A program made the translations under genes and the position numbers. The notes under the pieces are model-generated. The model searched no databases, had not been told where the DNA came from, and saw only the letters and a list, made by a program, of their open reading frames with translations. A stretch of DNA of 64,000 nt from Medicago truncatula (lineage: Eukaryota > Streptophyta > Magnoliopsida > Fabales > Fabaceae): NCBI RefSeq assembly GCF_003473485.1, contig NC_053043.1, forward strand, positions 30,790,576 to 30,854,575. The letters run 5' to 3'. Every line of letters begins with the position of its first letter. Positions within the stretch are counted from its first letter, which is position 1. This document shows positions 21,220 through 33,058 of this stretch, piece by piece.

Positions 21220-21339
21220 AGGTGCGATCATACCAGCACTAATGCACCGGATCCCATCAGAACTCCGCAGTTAAGCGTGCTTGGGCGAGAGTAGTACTAG
21301 GATGGGTGACCTCCTGGGAAGTCCTTGTGTTGCACCTCT
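21220..21339 (+). rRNA. 5S rRNA, copy 73
   Basis: Consensus. Short spacer (284). Confidence 0.97.
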
Positions 21340-21503
21340 TTTTGCCAAAATTTCGTGTTCTTTTTGTTAATTAGCGTAATTTTACGTCGTTCCGTTAATT
21401 TACGCTACCTAACACTCTATTAGTTAATTAATTAGCGTAGTTTGACGTCTTTTTTGAAAAATAAATTAGAAATGCATATATACAATTACAACGCTTTACT
21501 CTC

Positions 21504-21623
21504 AGGTGCGATCATACCAGCACTAATGCACCGGATCCCATCAGAACTCCGCAGTTAAGCGTGCTTGGGCGAGAGTAGTACTAGGATGGGTGACCTCCTG
21601 GGAAGTCCTTGTGTTGCACCTCT
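21504..21623 (+). rRNA. 5S rRNA, copy 74
   Basis: Consensus. Long spacer lacking two bases (TGTATTTC to TGTTTC; 317). Confidence 0.97.
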
Positions 21624-21820
21624 TTTTGCCAAAATTTCGTGTTCTTTTTGTTAATTAGCGTAATTTTACGTCGTTTTTGAAAAATAAACTTCGATTGTTT
21701 CATTTTTTCCGTTAATTTACGCTACCTAACACTCTATTAGTTAATTAATTAGCGTAGTTTGACGTCTTTTTTGAAAAATAAATTAGAAATGCATATATAC
21801 AATTACAACGCTTTACTCTC

Positions 21821-21940
21821 AGGTGCGATCATACCAGCACTAATGCACCGGATCCCATCAGAACTCCGCAGTTAAGCGTGCTTGGGCGAGAGTAGTACTA
21901 GGATGGGTGACCTCCTGGGAAGTCCTTGTGTTGCACCTCT
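21821..21940 (+). rRNA. 5S rRNA, copy 75
   Basis: Consensus. Short spacer with T6 to T5 before the next promoter (283). Confidence 0.97.
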
Positions 21941-22103
21941 TTTTGCCAAAATTTCGTGTTCTTTTTGTTAATTAGCGTAATTTTACGTCGTTCCGTTAAT
22001 TTACGCTACCTAACACTCTATTAGTTAATTAATTAGCGTAGTTTGACGTCTTTTTGAAAAATAAATTAGAAATGCATATATACAATTACAACGCTTTACT
22101 CTC

Positions 22104-22223
22104 AGGTGCGATCATACCAGCACTAATGCACCGGATCCCATCAGAACTCCGCAGTTAAGCGTGCTTGGGCGAGAGTAGTACTAGGATGGGTGACCTCCTG
22201 GGAAGTCCTTGTGTTGCACCTCT
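22104..22223 (+). rRNA. 5S rRNA, copy 76
   Basis: Consensus. Short spacer (284). Confidence 0.97.
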
Positions 22224-22387
22224 TTTTGCCAAAATTTCGTGTTCTTTTTGTTAATTAGCGTAATTTTACGTCGTTCCGTTAATTTACGCTACCTAACACT
22301 CTATTAGTTAATTAATTAGCGTAGTTTGACGTCTTTTTTGAAAAATAAATTAGAAATGCATATATACAATTACAACGCTTTACTCTC

Positions 22388-22507
22388 AGGTGCGATCATA
22401 CCAGCACTAATGCACCGGATCCCATCAGAACTCCGCAGTTAAGCGTGCTTGGGCGAGAGTAGTACTAGGATGGGTGACCTCCTGGGAAGTCCTTGTGTTG
22501 CACCTCT
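22388..22507 (+). rRNA. 5S rRNA, copy 77
   Basis: Consensus. Short spacer (284). Confidence 0.97.
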
Positions 22508-22671
22508 TTTTGCCAAAATTTCGTGTTCTTTTTGTTAATTAGCGTAATTTTACGTCGTTCCGTTAATTTACGCTACCTAACACTCTATTAGTTAATTAAT
22601 TAGCGTAGTTTGACGTCTTTTTTGAAAAATAAATTAGAAATGCATATATACAATTACAACGCTTTACTCTC

Positions 22672-22791
22672 AGGTGCGATCATACCAGCACTAATGCACC
22701 GGATCCCATCAGAACTCCGCAGTTAAGCGTGCTTGGGCGAGAGTAGTACTAGGATGGGTGACCTCCTGGGAAGTCCTTGTGTTGCACCTCT
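22672..22791 (+). rRNA. 5S rRNA, copy 78
   Basis: Consensus. Short spacer (284). Confidence 0.97.
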
Positions 22792-22955
22792 TTTTGCCAA
22801 AATTTCGTGTTCTTTTTGTTAATTAGCGTAATTTTACGTCGTTCCGTTAATTTACGCTACCTAACACTCTATTAGTTAATTAATTAGCGTAGTTTGACGT
22901 CTTTTTTGAAAAATAAATTAGAAATGCATATATACAATTACAACGCTTTACTCTC

Positions 22956-23075
22956 AGGTGCGATCATACCAGCACTAATGCACCGGATCCCATCAGAACT
23001 CCGCAGTTAAGCGTGCTTGGGCGAGAGTAGTACTAGGATGGGTGACCTCCTGGGAAGTCCTTGTGTTGCACCTCT
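22956..23075 (+). rRNA. 5S rRNA, copy 79
   Basis: Consensus. Short spacer (284). Confidence 0.97.
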
Positions 23076-23239
23076 TTTTGCCAAAATTTCGTGTTCTTTT
23101 TGTTAATTAGCGTAATTTTACGTCGTTCCGTTAATTTACGCTACCTAACACTCTATTAGTTAATTAATTAGCGTAGTTTGACGTCTTTTTTGAAAAATAA
23201 ATTAGAAATGCATATATACAATTACAACGCTTTACTCTC

Positions 23240-23359
23240 AGGTGCGATCATACCAGCACTAATGCACCGGATCCCATCAGAACTCCGCAGTTAAGCGTGC
23301 TTGGGCGAGAGTAGTACTAGGATGGGTGACCTCCTGGGAAGTCCTTGTGTTGCACCTCT
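23240..23359 (+). rRNA. 5S rRNA, copy 80
   Basis: Consensus. Long spacer, two homopolymer losses (317). Confidence 0.97.
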
Positions 23360-23556
23360 TTTTGCCAAAATTTCGTGTTCTTTTTGTTAATTAGCGTAAT
23401 TTTACGTCGTTTTTGAAAATAAACTTCGATTGTATTTCATTTTTCCGTTAATTTACGCTACCTAACACTCTATTAGTTAATTAATTAGCGTAGTTTGACG
23501 TCTTTTTTGAAAAATAAATTAGAAATGCATATATACAATTACAACGCTTTACTCTC

Positions 23557-23676
23557 AGGTGCGATCATACCAGCACTAATGCACCGGATCCCATCAGAAC
23601 TCCGCAGTTAAGCGTGCTTGGGCGAGAGTAGTACTAGGATGGGTGACCTCCTGGGAAGTCCTTGTGTTGCACCTCT
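23557..23676 (+). rRNA. 5S rRNA, copy 81
   Basis: Consensus. Short spacer (284). Confidence 0.97.
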
Positions 23677-23840
23677 TTTTGCCAAAATTTCGTGTTCTTT
23701 TTGTTAATTAGCGTAATTTTACGTCGTTCCGTTAATTTACGCTACCTAACACTCTATTAGTTAATTAATTAGCGTAGTTTGACGTCTTTTTTGAAAAATA
23801 AATTAGAAATGCATATATACAATTACAACGCTTTACTCTC

Positions 23841-23959
23841 AGGTGCGATCATACCAGCACTAATGCACCGGATCCCATCAGAACTCCGCAGTTAAGCGTG
23901 CTTGGGCGAGAGAGTACTAGGATGGGTGACCTCCTGGGAAGTCCTTGTGTTGCACCTCT
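23841..23959 (+). rRNA. 5S rRNA, copy 82 (1-base loss)
   Basis: 119 nt with the same T loss at gene position 73 as copy 63. Long spacer, two bases short (316 to next start). Confidence 0.95.
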
Positions 23960-24156
23960 TTTTGCCAAAATTTCGTGTTCTTTTTGTTAATTAGCGTAAT
24001 TTTACGTCGTTTTTGAAAAATAACTTCGATTGTATTTCATTTTTCCGTTAATTTACGCTACCTAACACTCTATTAGTTAATTAATTAGCGTAGTTTGACG
24101 TCTTTTTTGAAAAATAAATTAGAAATGCATATATACAATTACAACGCTTTACTCTC

Positions 24157-24276
24157 AGGTGCGATCATACCAGCACTAATGCACCGGATCCCATCAGAAC
24201 TCCGCAGTTAAGCGTGCTTGGGCGAGAGTAGTACTAGGATGGGTGACCTCCTGGGAAGTCCTTGTGTTGCACCTCT
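24157..24276 (+). rRNA. 5S rRNA, copy 83
   Basis: Consensus. Short spacer (284). Confidence 0.97.
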
Positions 24277-24440
24277 TTTTGCCAAAATTTCGTGTTCTTT
24301 TTGTTAATTAGCGTAATTTTACGTCGTTCCGTTAATTTACGCTACCTAACACTCTATTAGTTAATTAATTAGCGTAGTTTGACGTCTTTTTTGAAAAATA
24401 AATTAGAAATGCATATATACAATTACAACGCTTTACTCTC

Positions 24441-24560
24441 AGGTGCGATCATACCAGCACTAATGCACCGGATCCCATCAGAACTCCGCAGTTAAGCGTG
24501 CTTGGGCGAGAGTAGTACTAGGATGGGTGACCTCCTGGGAAGTCCTTGTGTTGCACCTCT
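24441..24560 (+). rRNA. 5S rRNA, copy 84
   Basis: Consensus. Long spacer (319). Confidence 0.97.
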
Positions 24561-24759
24561 TTTTGCCAAAATTTCGTGTTCTTTTTGTTAATTAGCGTAA
24601 TTTTACGTCGTTTTTGAAAAATAAACTTCGATTGTATTTCATTTTTTCCGTTAATTTACGCTACCTAACACTCTATTAGTTAATTAATTAGCGTAGTTTG
24701 ACGTCTTTTTTGAAAAATAAATTAGAAATGCATATATACAATTACAACGCTTTACTCTC

Positions 24760-24879
24760 AGGTGCGATCATACCAGCACTAATGCACCGGATCCCATCAG
24801 AACTCCGCAGTTAAGCGTGCTTGGGCGAGAGTAGTACTAGGATGGGTGACCTCCTGGGAAGTCCTTGTGTTGCACCTCT
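24760..24879 (+). rRNA. 5S rRNA, copy 85
   Basis: Consensus. Short spacer (284). Confidence 0.97.
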
Positions 24880-25043
24880 TTTTGCCAAAATTTCGTGTTC
24901 TTTTTGTTAATTAGCGTAATTTTACGTCGTTCCGTTAATTTACGCTACCTAACACTCTATTAGTTAATTAATTAGCGTAGTTTGACGTCTTTTTTGAAAA
25001 ATAAATTAGAAATGCATATATACAATTACAACGCTTTACTCTC

Positions 25044-25163
25044 AGGTGCGATCATACCAGCACTAATGCACCGGATCCCATCAGAACTCCGCAGTTAAGC
25101 GTGCTTGGGCGAGAGTAGTACTAGGATGGGTGACCTCCTGGGAAGTCCTTGTGTTGCACCTCT
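25044..25163 (+). rRNA. 5S rRNA, copy 86
   Basis: Consensus. Short spacer (284). Confidence 0.97.
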
Positions 25164-25327
25164 TTTTGCCAAAATTTCGTGTTCTTTTTGTTAATTAGCG
25201 TAATTTTACGTCGTTCCGTTAATTTACGCTACCTAACACTCTATTAGTTAATTAATTAGCGTAGTTTGACGTCTTTTTTGAAAAATAAATTAGAAATGCA
25301 TATATACAATTACAACGCTTTACTCTC

Positions 25328-25447
25328 AGGTGCGATCATACCAGCACTAATGCACCGGATCCCATCAGAACTCCGCAGTTAAGCGTGCTTGGGCGAGAGT
25401 AGTACTAGGATGGGTGACCTCCTGGGAAGTCCTTGTGTTGCACCTCT
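25328..25447 (+). rRNA. 5S rRNA, copy 87
   Basis: Consensus. Short spacer (284). Confidence 0.97.
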
Positions 25448-25611
25448 TTTTGCCAAAATTTCGTGTTCTTTTTGTTAATTAGCGTAATTTTACGTCGTTC
25501 CGTTAATTTACGCTACCTAACACTCTATTAGTTAATTAATTAGCGTAGTTTGACGTCTTTTTTGAAAAATAAATTAGAAATGCATATATACAATTACAAC
25601 GCTTTACTCTC

Positions 25612-25731
25612 AGGTGCGATCATACCAGCACTAATGCACCGGATCCCATCAGAACTCCGCAGTTAAGCGTGCTTGGGCGAGAGTAGTACTAGGATGGGTG
25701 ACCTCCTGGGAAGTCCTTGTGTTGCACCTCT
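25612..25731 (+). rRNA. 5S rRNA, copy 88
   Basis: Consensus. Long spacer, one T short (318). Confidence 0.97.
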
Positions 25732-25929
25732 TTTTGCCAAAATTTCGTGTTCTTTTTGTTAATTAGCGTAATTTTACGTCGTTTTTGAAAAATAAACTTC
25801 GATTGTATTTCATTTTTCCGTTAATTTACGCTACCTAACACTCTATTAGTTAATTAATTAGCGTAGTTTGACGTCTTTTTTGAAAAATAAATTAGAAATG
25901 CATATATACAATTACAACGCTTTACTCTC

Positions 25930-26049
25930 AGGTGCGATCATACCAGCACTAATGCACCGGATCCCATCAGAACTCCGCAGTTAAGCGTGCTTGGGCGAGA
26001 GTAGTACTAGGATGGGTGACCTCCTGGGAAGTCCTTGTGTTGCACCTCT
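25930..26049 (+). rRNA. 5S rRNA, copy 89
   Basis: Consensus. Long spacer (319). Confidence 0.97.
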
Positions 26050-26248
26050 TTTTGCCAAAATTTCGTGTTCTTTTTGTTAATTAGCGTAATTTTACGTCGT
26101 TTTTGAAAAATAAACTTCGATTGTATTTCATTTTTTCCGTTAATTTACGCTACCTAACACTCTATTAGTTAATTAATTAGCGTAGTTTGACGTCTTTTTT
26201 GAAAAATAAATTAGAAATGCATATATACAATTACAACGCTTTACTCTC

Positions 26249-26368
26249 AGGTGCGATCATACCAGCACTAATGCACCGGATCCCATCAGAACTCCGCAGT
26301 TAAGCGTGCTTGGGCGAGAGTAGTACTAGGATGGGTGACCTCCTGGGAAGTCCTTGTGTTGCACCTCT
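26249..26368 (+). rRNA. 5S rRNA, copy 90
   Basis: Consensus. Short spacer (284). Confidence 0.97.
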
Positions 26369-26532
26369 TTTTGCCAAAATTTCGTGTTCTTTTTGTTAAT
26401 TAGCGTAATTTTACGTCGTTCCGTTAATTTACGCTACCTAACACTCTATTAGTTAATTAATTAGCGTAGTTTGACGTCTTTTTTGAAAAATAAATTAGAA
26501 ATGCATATATACAATTACAACGCTTTACTCTC

Positions 26533-26652
26533 AGGTGCGATCATACCAGCACTAATGCACCGGATCCCATCAGAACTCCGCAGTTAAGCGTGCTTGGGCG
26601 AGAGTAGTACTAGGATGGGTGACCTCCTGGGAAGTCCTTGTGTTGCACCTCT
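26533..26652 (+). rRNA. 5S rRNA, copy 91
   Basis: Consensus. Long spacer, two bases short (317). Confidence 0.97.
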
Positions 26653-26849
26653 TTTTGCCAAAATTTCGTGTTCTTTTTGTTAATTAGCGTAATTTTACGT
26701 CGTTTTTGAAAATAAACTTCGATTGTATTTCATTTTTCCGTTAATTTACGCTACCTAACACTCTATTAGTTAATTAATTAGCGTAGTTTGACGTCTTTTT
26801 TGAAAAATAAATTAGAAATGCATATATACAATTACAACGCTTTACTCTC

Positions 26850-26969
26850 AGGTGCGATCATACCAGCACTAATGCACCGGATCCCATCAGAACTCCGCAG
26901 TTAAGCGTGCTTGGGCGAGAGTAGTACTAGGATGGGTGACCTCCTGGGAAGTCCTTGTGTTGCACCTCT
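26850..26969 (+). rRNA. 5S rRNA, copy 92
   Basis: Consensus. Short spacer (284). Confidence 0.97.
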
Positions 26970-27133
26970 TTTTGCCAAAATTTCGTGTTCTTTTTGTTAA
27001 TTAGCGTAATTTTACGTCGTTCCGTTAATTTACGCTACCTAACACTCTATTAGTTAATTAATTAGCGTAGTTTGACGTCTTTTTTGAAAAATAAATTAGA
27101 AATGCATATATACAATTACAACGCTTTACTCTC

Positions 27134-27253
27134 AGGTGCGATCATACCAGCACTAATGCACCGGATCCCATCAGAACTCCGCAGTTAAGCGTGCTTGGGC
27201 GAGAGTAGTACTAGGATGGGTGACCTCCTGGGAAGTCCTTGTGTTGCACCTCT
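27134..27253 (+). rRNA. 5S rRNA, copy 93
   Basis: Consensus. Long spacer (319). Confidence 0.97.
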
Positions 27254-27452
27254 TTTTGCCAAAATTTCGTGTTCTTTTTGTTAATTAGCGTAATTTTACG
27301 TCGTTTTTGAAAAATAAACTTCGATTGTATTTCATTTTTTCCGTTAATTTACGCTACCTAACACTCTATTAGTTAATTAATTAGCGTAGTTTGACGTCTT
27401 TTTTGAAAAATAAATTAGAAATGCATATATACAATTACAACGCTTTACTCTC

Positions 27453-27572
27453 AGGTGCGATCATACCAGCACTAATGCACCGGATCCCATCAGAACTCCG
27501 CAGTTAAGCGTGCTTGGGCGAGAGTAGTACTAGGATGGGTGACCTCCTGGGAAGTCCTTGTGTTGCACCTCT
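27453..27572 (+). rRNA. 5S rRNA, copy 94
   Basis: Consensus. Short spacer, one A lost before the next promoter (283). Confidence 0.97.
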
Positions 27573-27735
27573 TTTTGCCAAAATTTCGTGTTCTTTTTGT
27601 TAATTAGCGTAATTTTACGTCGTTCCGTTAATTTACGCTACCTAACACTCTATTAGTTAATTAATTAGCGTAGTTTGACGTCTTTTTTGAAAATAAATTA
27701 GAAATGCATATATACAATTACAACGCTTTACTCTC

Positions 27736-27855
27736 AGGTGCGATCATACCAGCACTAATGCACCGGATCCCATCAGAACTCCGCAGTTAAGCGTGCTTGG
27801 GCGAGAGTAGTACTAGGATGGGTGACCTCCTGGGAAGTCCTTGTGTTGCACCTCT
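27736..27855 (+). rRNA. 5S rRNA, copy 95
   Basis: Consensus. Degenerate long spacer follows (307). Confidence 0.97.
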
Positions 27856-27900
27856 TTTTGCCAAAATTTCGTGTTCTTTTTGTTAATTAGCGTAATTTTA

Positions 27901-27949
27901 CGTCGTTTTTGAAATAACTTCGATGTATTTATTTTTTCCGTATTTACCT
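27901..27949 (+). repeat. Degenerate long-type spacer after copy 95
   Basis: A long spacer missing 12 bases in several places: a shortened A-run, GATTG to GATG, loss of the C in TTTCAT, and CCGTATTTACC in place of the usual CCGTTAATTTACGCTACC. The last change also destroys the right arm of the inverted repeat. GATG and the lost C are shared with the spacer after copy 121. Confidence 0.75.
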
Positions 27950-28042
27950 AACACTCTATTAGTTAATTAATTAGCGTAGTTTGACGTCTTTTTTGAAAAA
28001 TAAATTAGAAATGCATATATACAATTACAACGCTTTACTCTC

Positions 28043-28162
28043 AGGTGCGATCATACCAGCACTAATGCACCGGATCCCATCAGAACTCCGCAGTTAAGCG
28101 TGCTTGGGCGAGAGTAGTACTAGGATGGGTGACCTCCTGGGAAGTCCTTGTGTTGCACCTCT
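28043..28162 (+). rRNA. 5S rRNA, copy 96
   Basis: Consensus. Short spacer (284). Confidence 0.97.
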
Positions 28163-28326
28163 TTTTGCCAAAATTTCGTGTTCTTTTTGTTAATTAGCGT
28201 AATTTTACGTCGTTCCGTTAATTTACGCTACCTAACACTCTATTAGTTAATTAATTAGCGTAGTTTGACGTCTTTTTTGAAAAATAAATTAGAAATGCAT
28301 ATATACAATTACAACGCTTTACTCTC

Positions 28327-28446
28327 AGGTGCGATCATACCAGCACTAATGCACCGGATCCCATCAGAACTCCGCAGTTAAGCGTGCTTGGGCGAGAGTA
28401 GTACTAGGATGGGTGACCTCCTGGGAAGTCCTTGTGTTGCACCTCT
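28327..28446 (+). rRNA. 5S rRNA, copy 97
   Basis: Consensus. Short spacer (284). Confidence 0.97.
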
Positions 28447-28610
28447 TTTTGCCAAAATTTCGTGTTCTTTTTGTTAATTAGCGTAATTTTACGTCGTTCC
28501 GTTAATTTACGCTACCTAACACTCTATTAGTTAATTAATTAGCGTAGTTTGACGTCTTTTTTGAAAAATAAATTAGAAATGCATATATACAATTACAACG
28601 CTTTACTCTC

Positions 28611-28729
28611 AGGTGCGATCATACCAGCACTAATGCACCGGATCCCATCAGAACTCCGCAGTTAAGCGTGCTTGGCGAGAGTAGTACTAGGATGGGTGAC
28701 CTCCTGGGAAGTCCTTGTGTTGCACCTCT
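28611..28729 (+). rRNA. 5S rRNA, copy 98 (1-base loss)
   Basis: 119 nt: GGG to GG at gene positions 64-66 (CTTGGGCGAG to CTTGGCGAG), at the A-box end. Long spacer, full length (318 to next start). Confidence 0.95.
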
Positions 28730-28928
28730 TTTTGCCAAAATTTCGTGTTCTTTTTGTTAATTAGCGTAATTTTACGTCGTTTTTGAAAAATAAACTTCGA
28801 TTGTATTTCATTTTTTCCGTTAATTTACGCTACCTAACACTCTATTAGTTAATTAATTAGCGTAGTTTGACGTCTTTTTTGAAAAATAAATTAGAAATGC
28901 ATATATACAATTACAACGCTTTACTCTC

Positions 28929-29048
28929 AGGTGCGATCATACCAGCACTAATGCACCGGATCCCATCAGAACTCCGCAGTTAAGCGTGCTTGGGCGAGAG
29001 TAGTACTAGGATGGGTGACCTCCTGGGAAGTCCTTGTGTTGCACCTCT
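28929..29048 (+). rRNA. 5S rRNA, copy 99
   Basis: Consensus. Short spacer (284). Confidence 0.97.
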
Positions 29049-29212
29049 TTTTGCCAAAATTTCGTGTTCTTTTTGTTAATTAGCGTAATTTTACGTCGTT
29101 CCGTTAATTTACGCTACCTAACACTCTATTAGTTAATTAATTAGCGTAGTTTGACGTCTTTTTTGAAAAATAAATTAGAAATGCATATATACAATTACAA
29201 CGCTTTACTCTC

Positions 29213-29332
29213 AGGTGCGATCATACCAGCACTAATGCACCGGATCCCATCAGAACTCCGCAGTTAAGCGTGCTTGGGCGAGAGTAGTACTAGGATGGGT
29301 GACCTCCTGGGAAGTCCTTGTGTTGCACCTCT
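29213..29332 (+). rRNA. 5S rRNA, copy 100
   Basis: Consensus. Short spacer (284). Confidence 0.97.
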
Positions 29333-29496
29333 TTTTGCCAAAATTTCGTGTTCTTTTTGTTAATTAGCGTAATTTTACGTCGTTCCGTTAATTTACGCTA
29401 CCTAACACTCTATTAGTTAATTAATTAGCGTAGTTTGACGTCTTTTTTGAAAAATAAATTAGAAATGCATATATACAATTACAACGCTTTACTCTC

Positions 29497-29616
29497 AGGT
29501 GCGATCATACCAGCACTAATGCACCGGATCCCATCAGAACTCCGCAGTTAAGCGTGCTTGGGCGAGAGTAGTACTAGGATGGGTGACCTCCTGGGAAGTC
29601 CTTGTGTTGCACCTCT
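29497..29616 (+). rRNA. 5S rRNA, copy 101
   Basis: Consensus. Short spacer (284). Confidence 0.97.
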
Positions 29617-29780
29617 TTTTGCCAAAATTTCGTGTTCTTTTTGTTAATTAGCGTAATTTTACGTCGTTCCGTTAATTTACGCTACCTAACACTCTATTAG
29701 TTAATTAATTAGCGTAGTTTGACGTCTTTTTTGAAAAATAAATTAGAAATGCATATATACAATTACAACGCTTTACTCTC

Positions 29781-29900
29781 AGGTGCGATCATACCAGCAC
29801 TAATGCACCGGATCCCATCAGAACTCCGCAGTTAAGCGTGCTTGGGCGAGAGTAGTACTAGGATGGGTGACCTCCTGGGAAGTCCTTGTGTTGCACCTCT
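29781..29900 (+). rRNA. 5S rRNA, copy 102
   Basis: Consensus. Long spacer, one T short (318). Confidence 0.97.
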
Positions 29901-30098
29901 TTTTGCCAAAATTTCGTGTTCTTTTTGTTAATTAGCGTAATTTTACGTCGTTTTTGAAAAATAAACTTCGATTGTATTTCATTTTTCCGTTAATTTACGC
30001 TACCTAACACTCTATTAGTTAATTAATTAGCGTAGTTTGACGTCTTTTTTGAAAAATAAATTAGAAATGCATATATACAATTACAACGCTTTACTCTC

Positions 30099-30218
30099 AG
30101 GTGCGATCATACCAGCACTAATGCACCGGATCCCATCAGAACTCCGCAGTTAAGCGTGCTTGGGCGAGAGTAGTACTAGGATGGGTGACCTCCTGGGAAG
30201 TCCTTGTGTTGCACCTCT
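30099..30218 (+). rRNA. 5S rRNA, copy 103
   Basis: Consensus. Short spacer (284); first of twelve genes at exact 284-base spacing. Confidence 0.97.
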
Positions 30219-30382
30219 TTTTGCCAAAATTTCGTGTTCTTTTTGTTAATTAGCGTAATTTTACGTCGTTCCGTTAATTTACGCTACCTAACACTCTATT
30301 AGTTAATTAATTAGCGTAGTTTGACGTCTTTTTTGAAAAATAAATTAGAAATGCATATATACAATTACAACGCTTTACTCTC

Positions 30383-30502
30383 AGGTGCGATCATACCAGC
30401 ACTAATGCACCGGATCCCATCAGAACTCCGCAGTTAAGCGTGCTTGGGCGAGAGTAGTACTAGGATGGGTGACCTCCTGGGAAGTCCTTGTGTTGCACCT
30501 CT
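30383..30502 (+). rRNA. 5S rRNA, copy 104
   Basis: Consensus. Short spacer (284). Confidence 0.97.
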
Positions 30503-30666
30503 TTTTGCCAAAATTTCGTGTTCTTTTTGTTAATTAGCGTAATTTTACGTCGTTCCGTTAATTTACGCTACCTAACACTCTATTAGTTAATTAATTAGCG
30601 TAGTTTGACGTCTTTTTTGAAAAATAAATTAGAAATGCATATATACAATTACAACGCTTTACTCTC

Positions 30667-30786
30667 AGGTGCGATCATACCAGCACTAATGCACCGGATC
30701 CCATCAGAACTCCGCAGTTAAGCGTGCTTGGGCGAGAGTAGTACTAGGATGGGTGACCTCCTGGGAAGTCCTTGTGTTGCACCTCT
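30667..30786 (+). rRNA. 5S rRNA, copy 105
   Basis: Consensus. Short spacer (284). Confidence 0.97.
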
Positions 30787-30950
30787 TTTTGCCAAAATTT
30801 CGTGTTCTTTTTGTTAATTAGCGTAATTTTACGTCGTTCCGTTAATTTACGCTACCTAACACTCTATTAGTTAATTAATTAGCGTAGTTTGACGTCTTTT
30901 TTGAAAAATAAATTAGAAATGCATATATACAATTACAACGCTTTACTCTC

Positions 30951-31070
30951 AGGTGCGATCATACCAGCACTAATGCACCGGATCCCATCAGAACTCCGCA
31001 GTTAAGCGTGCTTGGGCGAGAGTAGTACTAGGATGGGTGACCTCCTGGGAAGTCCTTGTGTTGCACCTCT
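30951..31070 (+). rRNA. 5S rRNA, copy 106
   Basis: Consensus. Short spacer (284). Confidence 0.97.
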
Positions 31071-31234
31071 TTTTGCCAAAATTTCGTGTTCTTTTTGTTA
31101 ATTAGCGTAATTTTACGTCGTTCCGTTAATTTACGCTACCTAACACTCTATTAGTTAATTAATTAGCGTAGTTTGACGTCTTTTTTGAAAAATAAATTAG
31201 AAATGCATATATACAATTACAACGCTTTACTCTC

Positions 31235-31354
31235 AGGTGCGATCATACCAGCACTAATGCACCGGATCCCATCAGAACTCCGCAGTTAAGCGTGCTTGGG
31301 CGAGAGTAGTACTAGGATGGGTGACCTCCTGGGAAGTCCTTGTGTTGCACCTCT
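31235..31354 (+). rRNA. 5S rRNA, copy 107
   Basis: Consensus. Short spacer (284). Confidence 0.97.
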
Positions 31355-31518
31355 TTTTGCCAAAATTTCGTGTTCTTTTTGTTAATTAGCGTAATTTTAC
31401 GTCGTTCCGTTAATTTACGCTACCTAACACTCTATTAGTTAATTAATTAGCGTAGTTTGACGTCTTTTTTGAAAAATAAATTAGAAATGCATATATACAA
31501 TTACAACGCTTTACTCTC

Positions 31519-31638
31519 AGGTGCGATCATACCAGCACTAATGCACCGGATCCCATCAGAACTCCGCAGTTAAGCGTGCTTGGGCGAGAGTAGTACTAGG
31601 ATGGGTGACCTCCTGGGAAGTCCTTGTGTTGCACCTCT
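31519..31638 (+). rRNA. 5S rRNA, copy 108
   Basis: Consensus. Short spacer (284). Confidence 0.97.
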
Positions 31639-31802
31639 TTTTGCCAAAATTTCGTGTTCTTTTTGTTAATTAGCGTAATTTTACGTCGTTCCGTTAATTT
31701 ACGCTACCTAACACTCTATTAGTTAATTAATTAGCGTAGTTTGACGTCTTTTTTGAAAAATAAATTAGAAATGCATATATACAATTACAACGCTTTACTC
31801 TC

Positions 31803-31922
31803 AGGTGCGATCATACCAGCACTAATGCACCGGATCCCATCAGAACTCCGCAGTTAAGCGTGCTTGGGCGAGAGTAGTACTAGGATGGGTGACCTCCTGG
31901 GAAGTCCTTGTGTTGCACCTCT
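31803..31922 (+). rRNA. 5S rRNA, copy 109
   Basis: Consensus. Short spacer (284). Confidence 0.97.
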
Positions 31923-32086
31923 TTTTGCCAAAATTTCGTGTTCTTTTTGTTAATTAGCGTAATTTTACGTCGTTCCGTTAATTTACGCTACCTAACACTC
32001 TATTAGTTAATTAATTAGCGTAGTTTGACGTCTTTTTTGAAAAATAAATTAGAAATGCATATATACAATTACAACGCTTTACTCTC

Positions 32087-32206
32087 AGGTGCGATCATAC
32101 CAGCACTAATGCACCGGATCCCATCAGAACTCCGCAGTTAAGCGTGCTTGGGCGAGAGTAGTACTAGGATGGGTGACCTCCTGGGAAGTCCTTGTGTTGC
32201 ACCTCT
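32087..32206 (+). rRNA. 5S rRNA, copy 110
   Basis: Consensus. Short spacer (284). Confidence 0.97.
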
Positions 32207-32370
32207 TTTTGCCAAAATTTCGTGTTCTTTTTGTTAATTAGCGTAATTTTACGTCGTTCCGTTAATTTACGCTACCTAACACTCTATTAGTTAATTAATT
32301 AGCGTAGTTTGACGTCTTTTTTGAAAAATAAATTAGAAATGCATATATACAATTACAACGCTTTACTCTC

Positions 32371-32490
32371 AGGTGCGATCATACCAGCACTAATGCACCG
32401 GATCCCATCAGAACTCCGCAGTTAAGCGTGCTTGGGCGAGAGTAGTACTAGGATGGGTGACCTCCTGGGAAGTCCTTGTGTTGCACCTCT
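32371..32490 (+). rRNA. 5S rRNA, copy 111
   Basis: Consensus. Short spacer (284). Confidence 0.97.
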
Positions 32491-32654
32491 TTTTGCCAAA
32501 ATTTCGTGTTCTTTTTGTTAATTAGCGTAATTTTACGTCGTTCCGTTAATTTACGCTACCTAACACTCTATTAGTTAATTAATTAGCGTAGTTTGACGTC
32601 TTTTTTGAAAAATAAATTAGAAATGCATATATACAATTACAACGCTTTACTCTC

Positions 32655-32774
32655 AGGTGCGATCATACCAGCACTAATGCACCGGATCCCATCAGAACTC
32701 CGCAGTTAAGCGTGCTTGGGCGAGAGTAGTACTAGGATGGGTGACCTCCTGGGAAGTCCTTGTGTTGCACCTCT
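32655..32774 (+). rRNA. 5S rRNA, copy 112
   Basis: Consensus. Short spacer (284). Confidence 0.97.
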
Positions 32775-32938
32775 TTTTGCCAAAATTTCGTGTTCTTTTT
32801 GTTAATTAGCGTAATTTTACGTCGTTCCGTTAATTTACGCTACCTAACACTCTATTAGTTAATTAATTAGCGTAGTTTGACGTCTTTTTTGAAAAATAAA
32901 TTAGAAATGCATATATACAATTACAACGCTTTACTCTC

Positions 32939-33058
32939 AGGTGCGATCATACCAGCACTAATGCACCGGATCCCATCAGAACTCCGCAGTTAAGCGTGCT
33001 TGGGCGAGAGTAGTACTAGGATGGGTGACCTCCTGGGAAGTCCTTGTGTTGCACCTCT
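32939..33058 (+). rRNA. 5S rRNA, copy 113
   Basis: Consensus. Short spacer (284). Confidence 0.97.
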
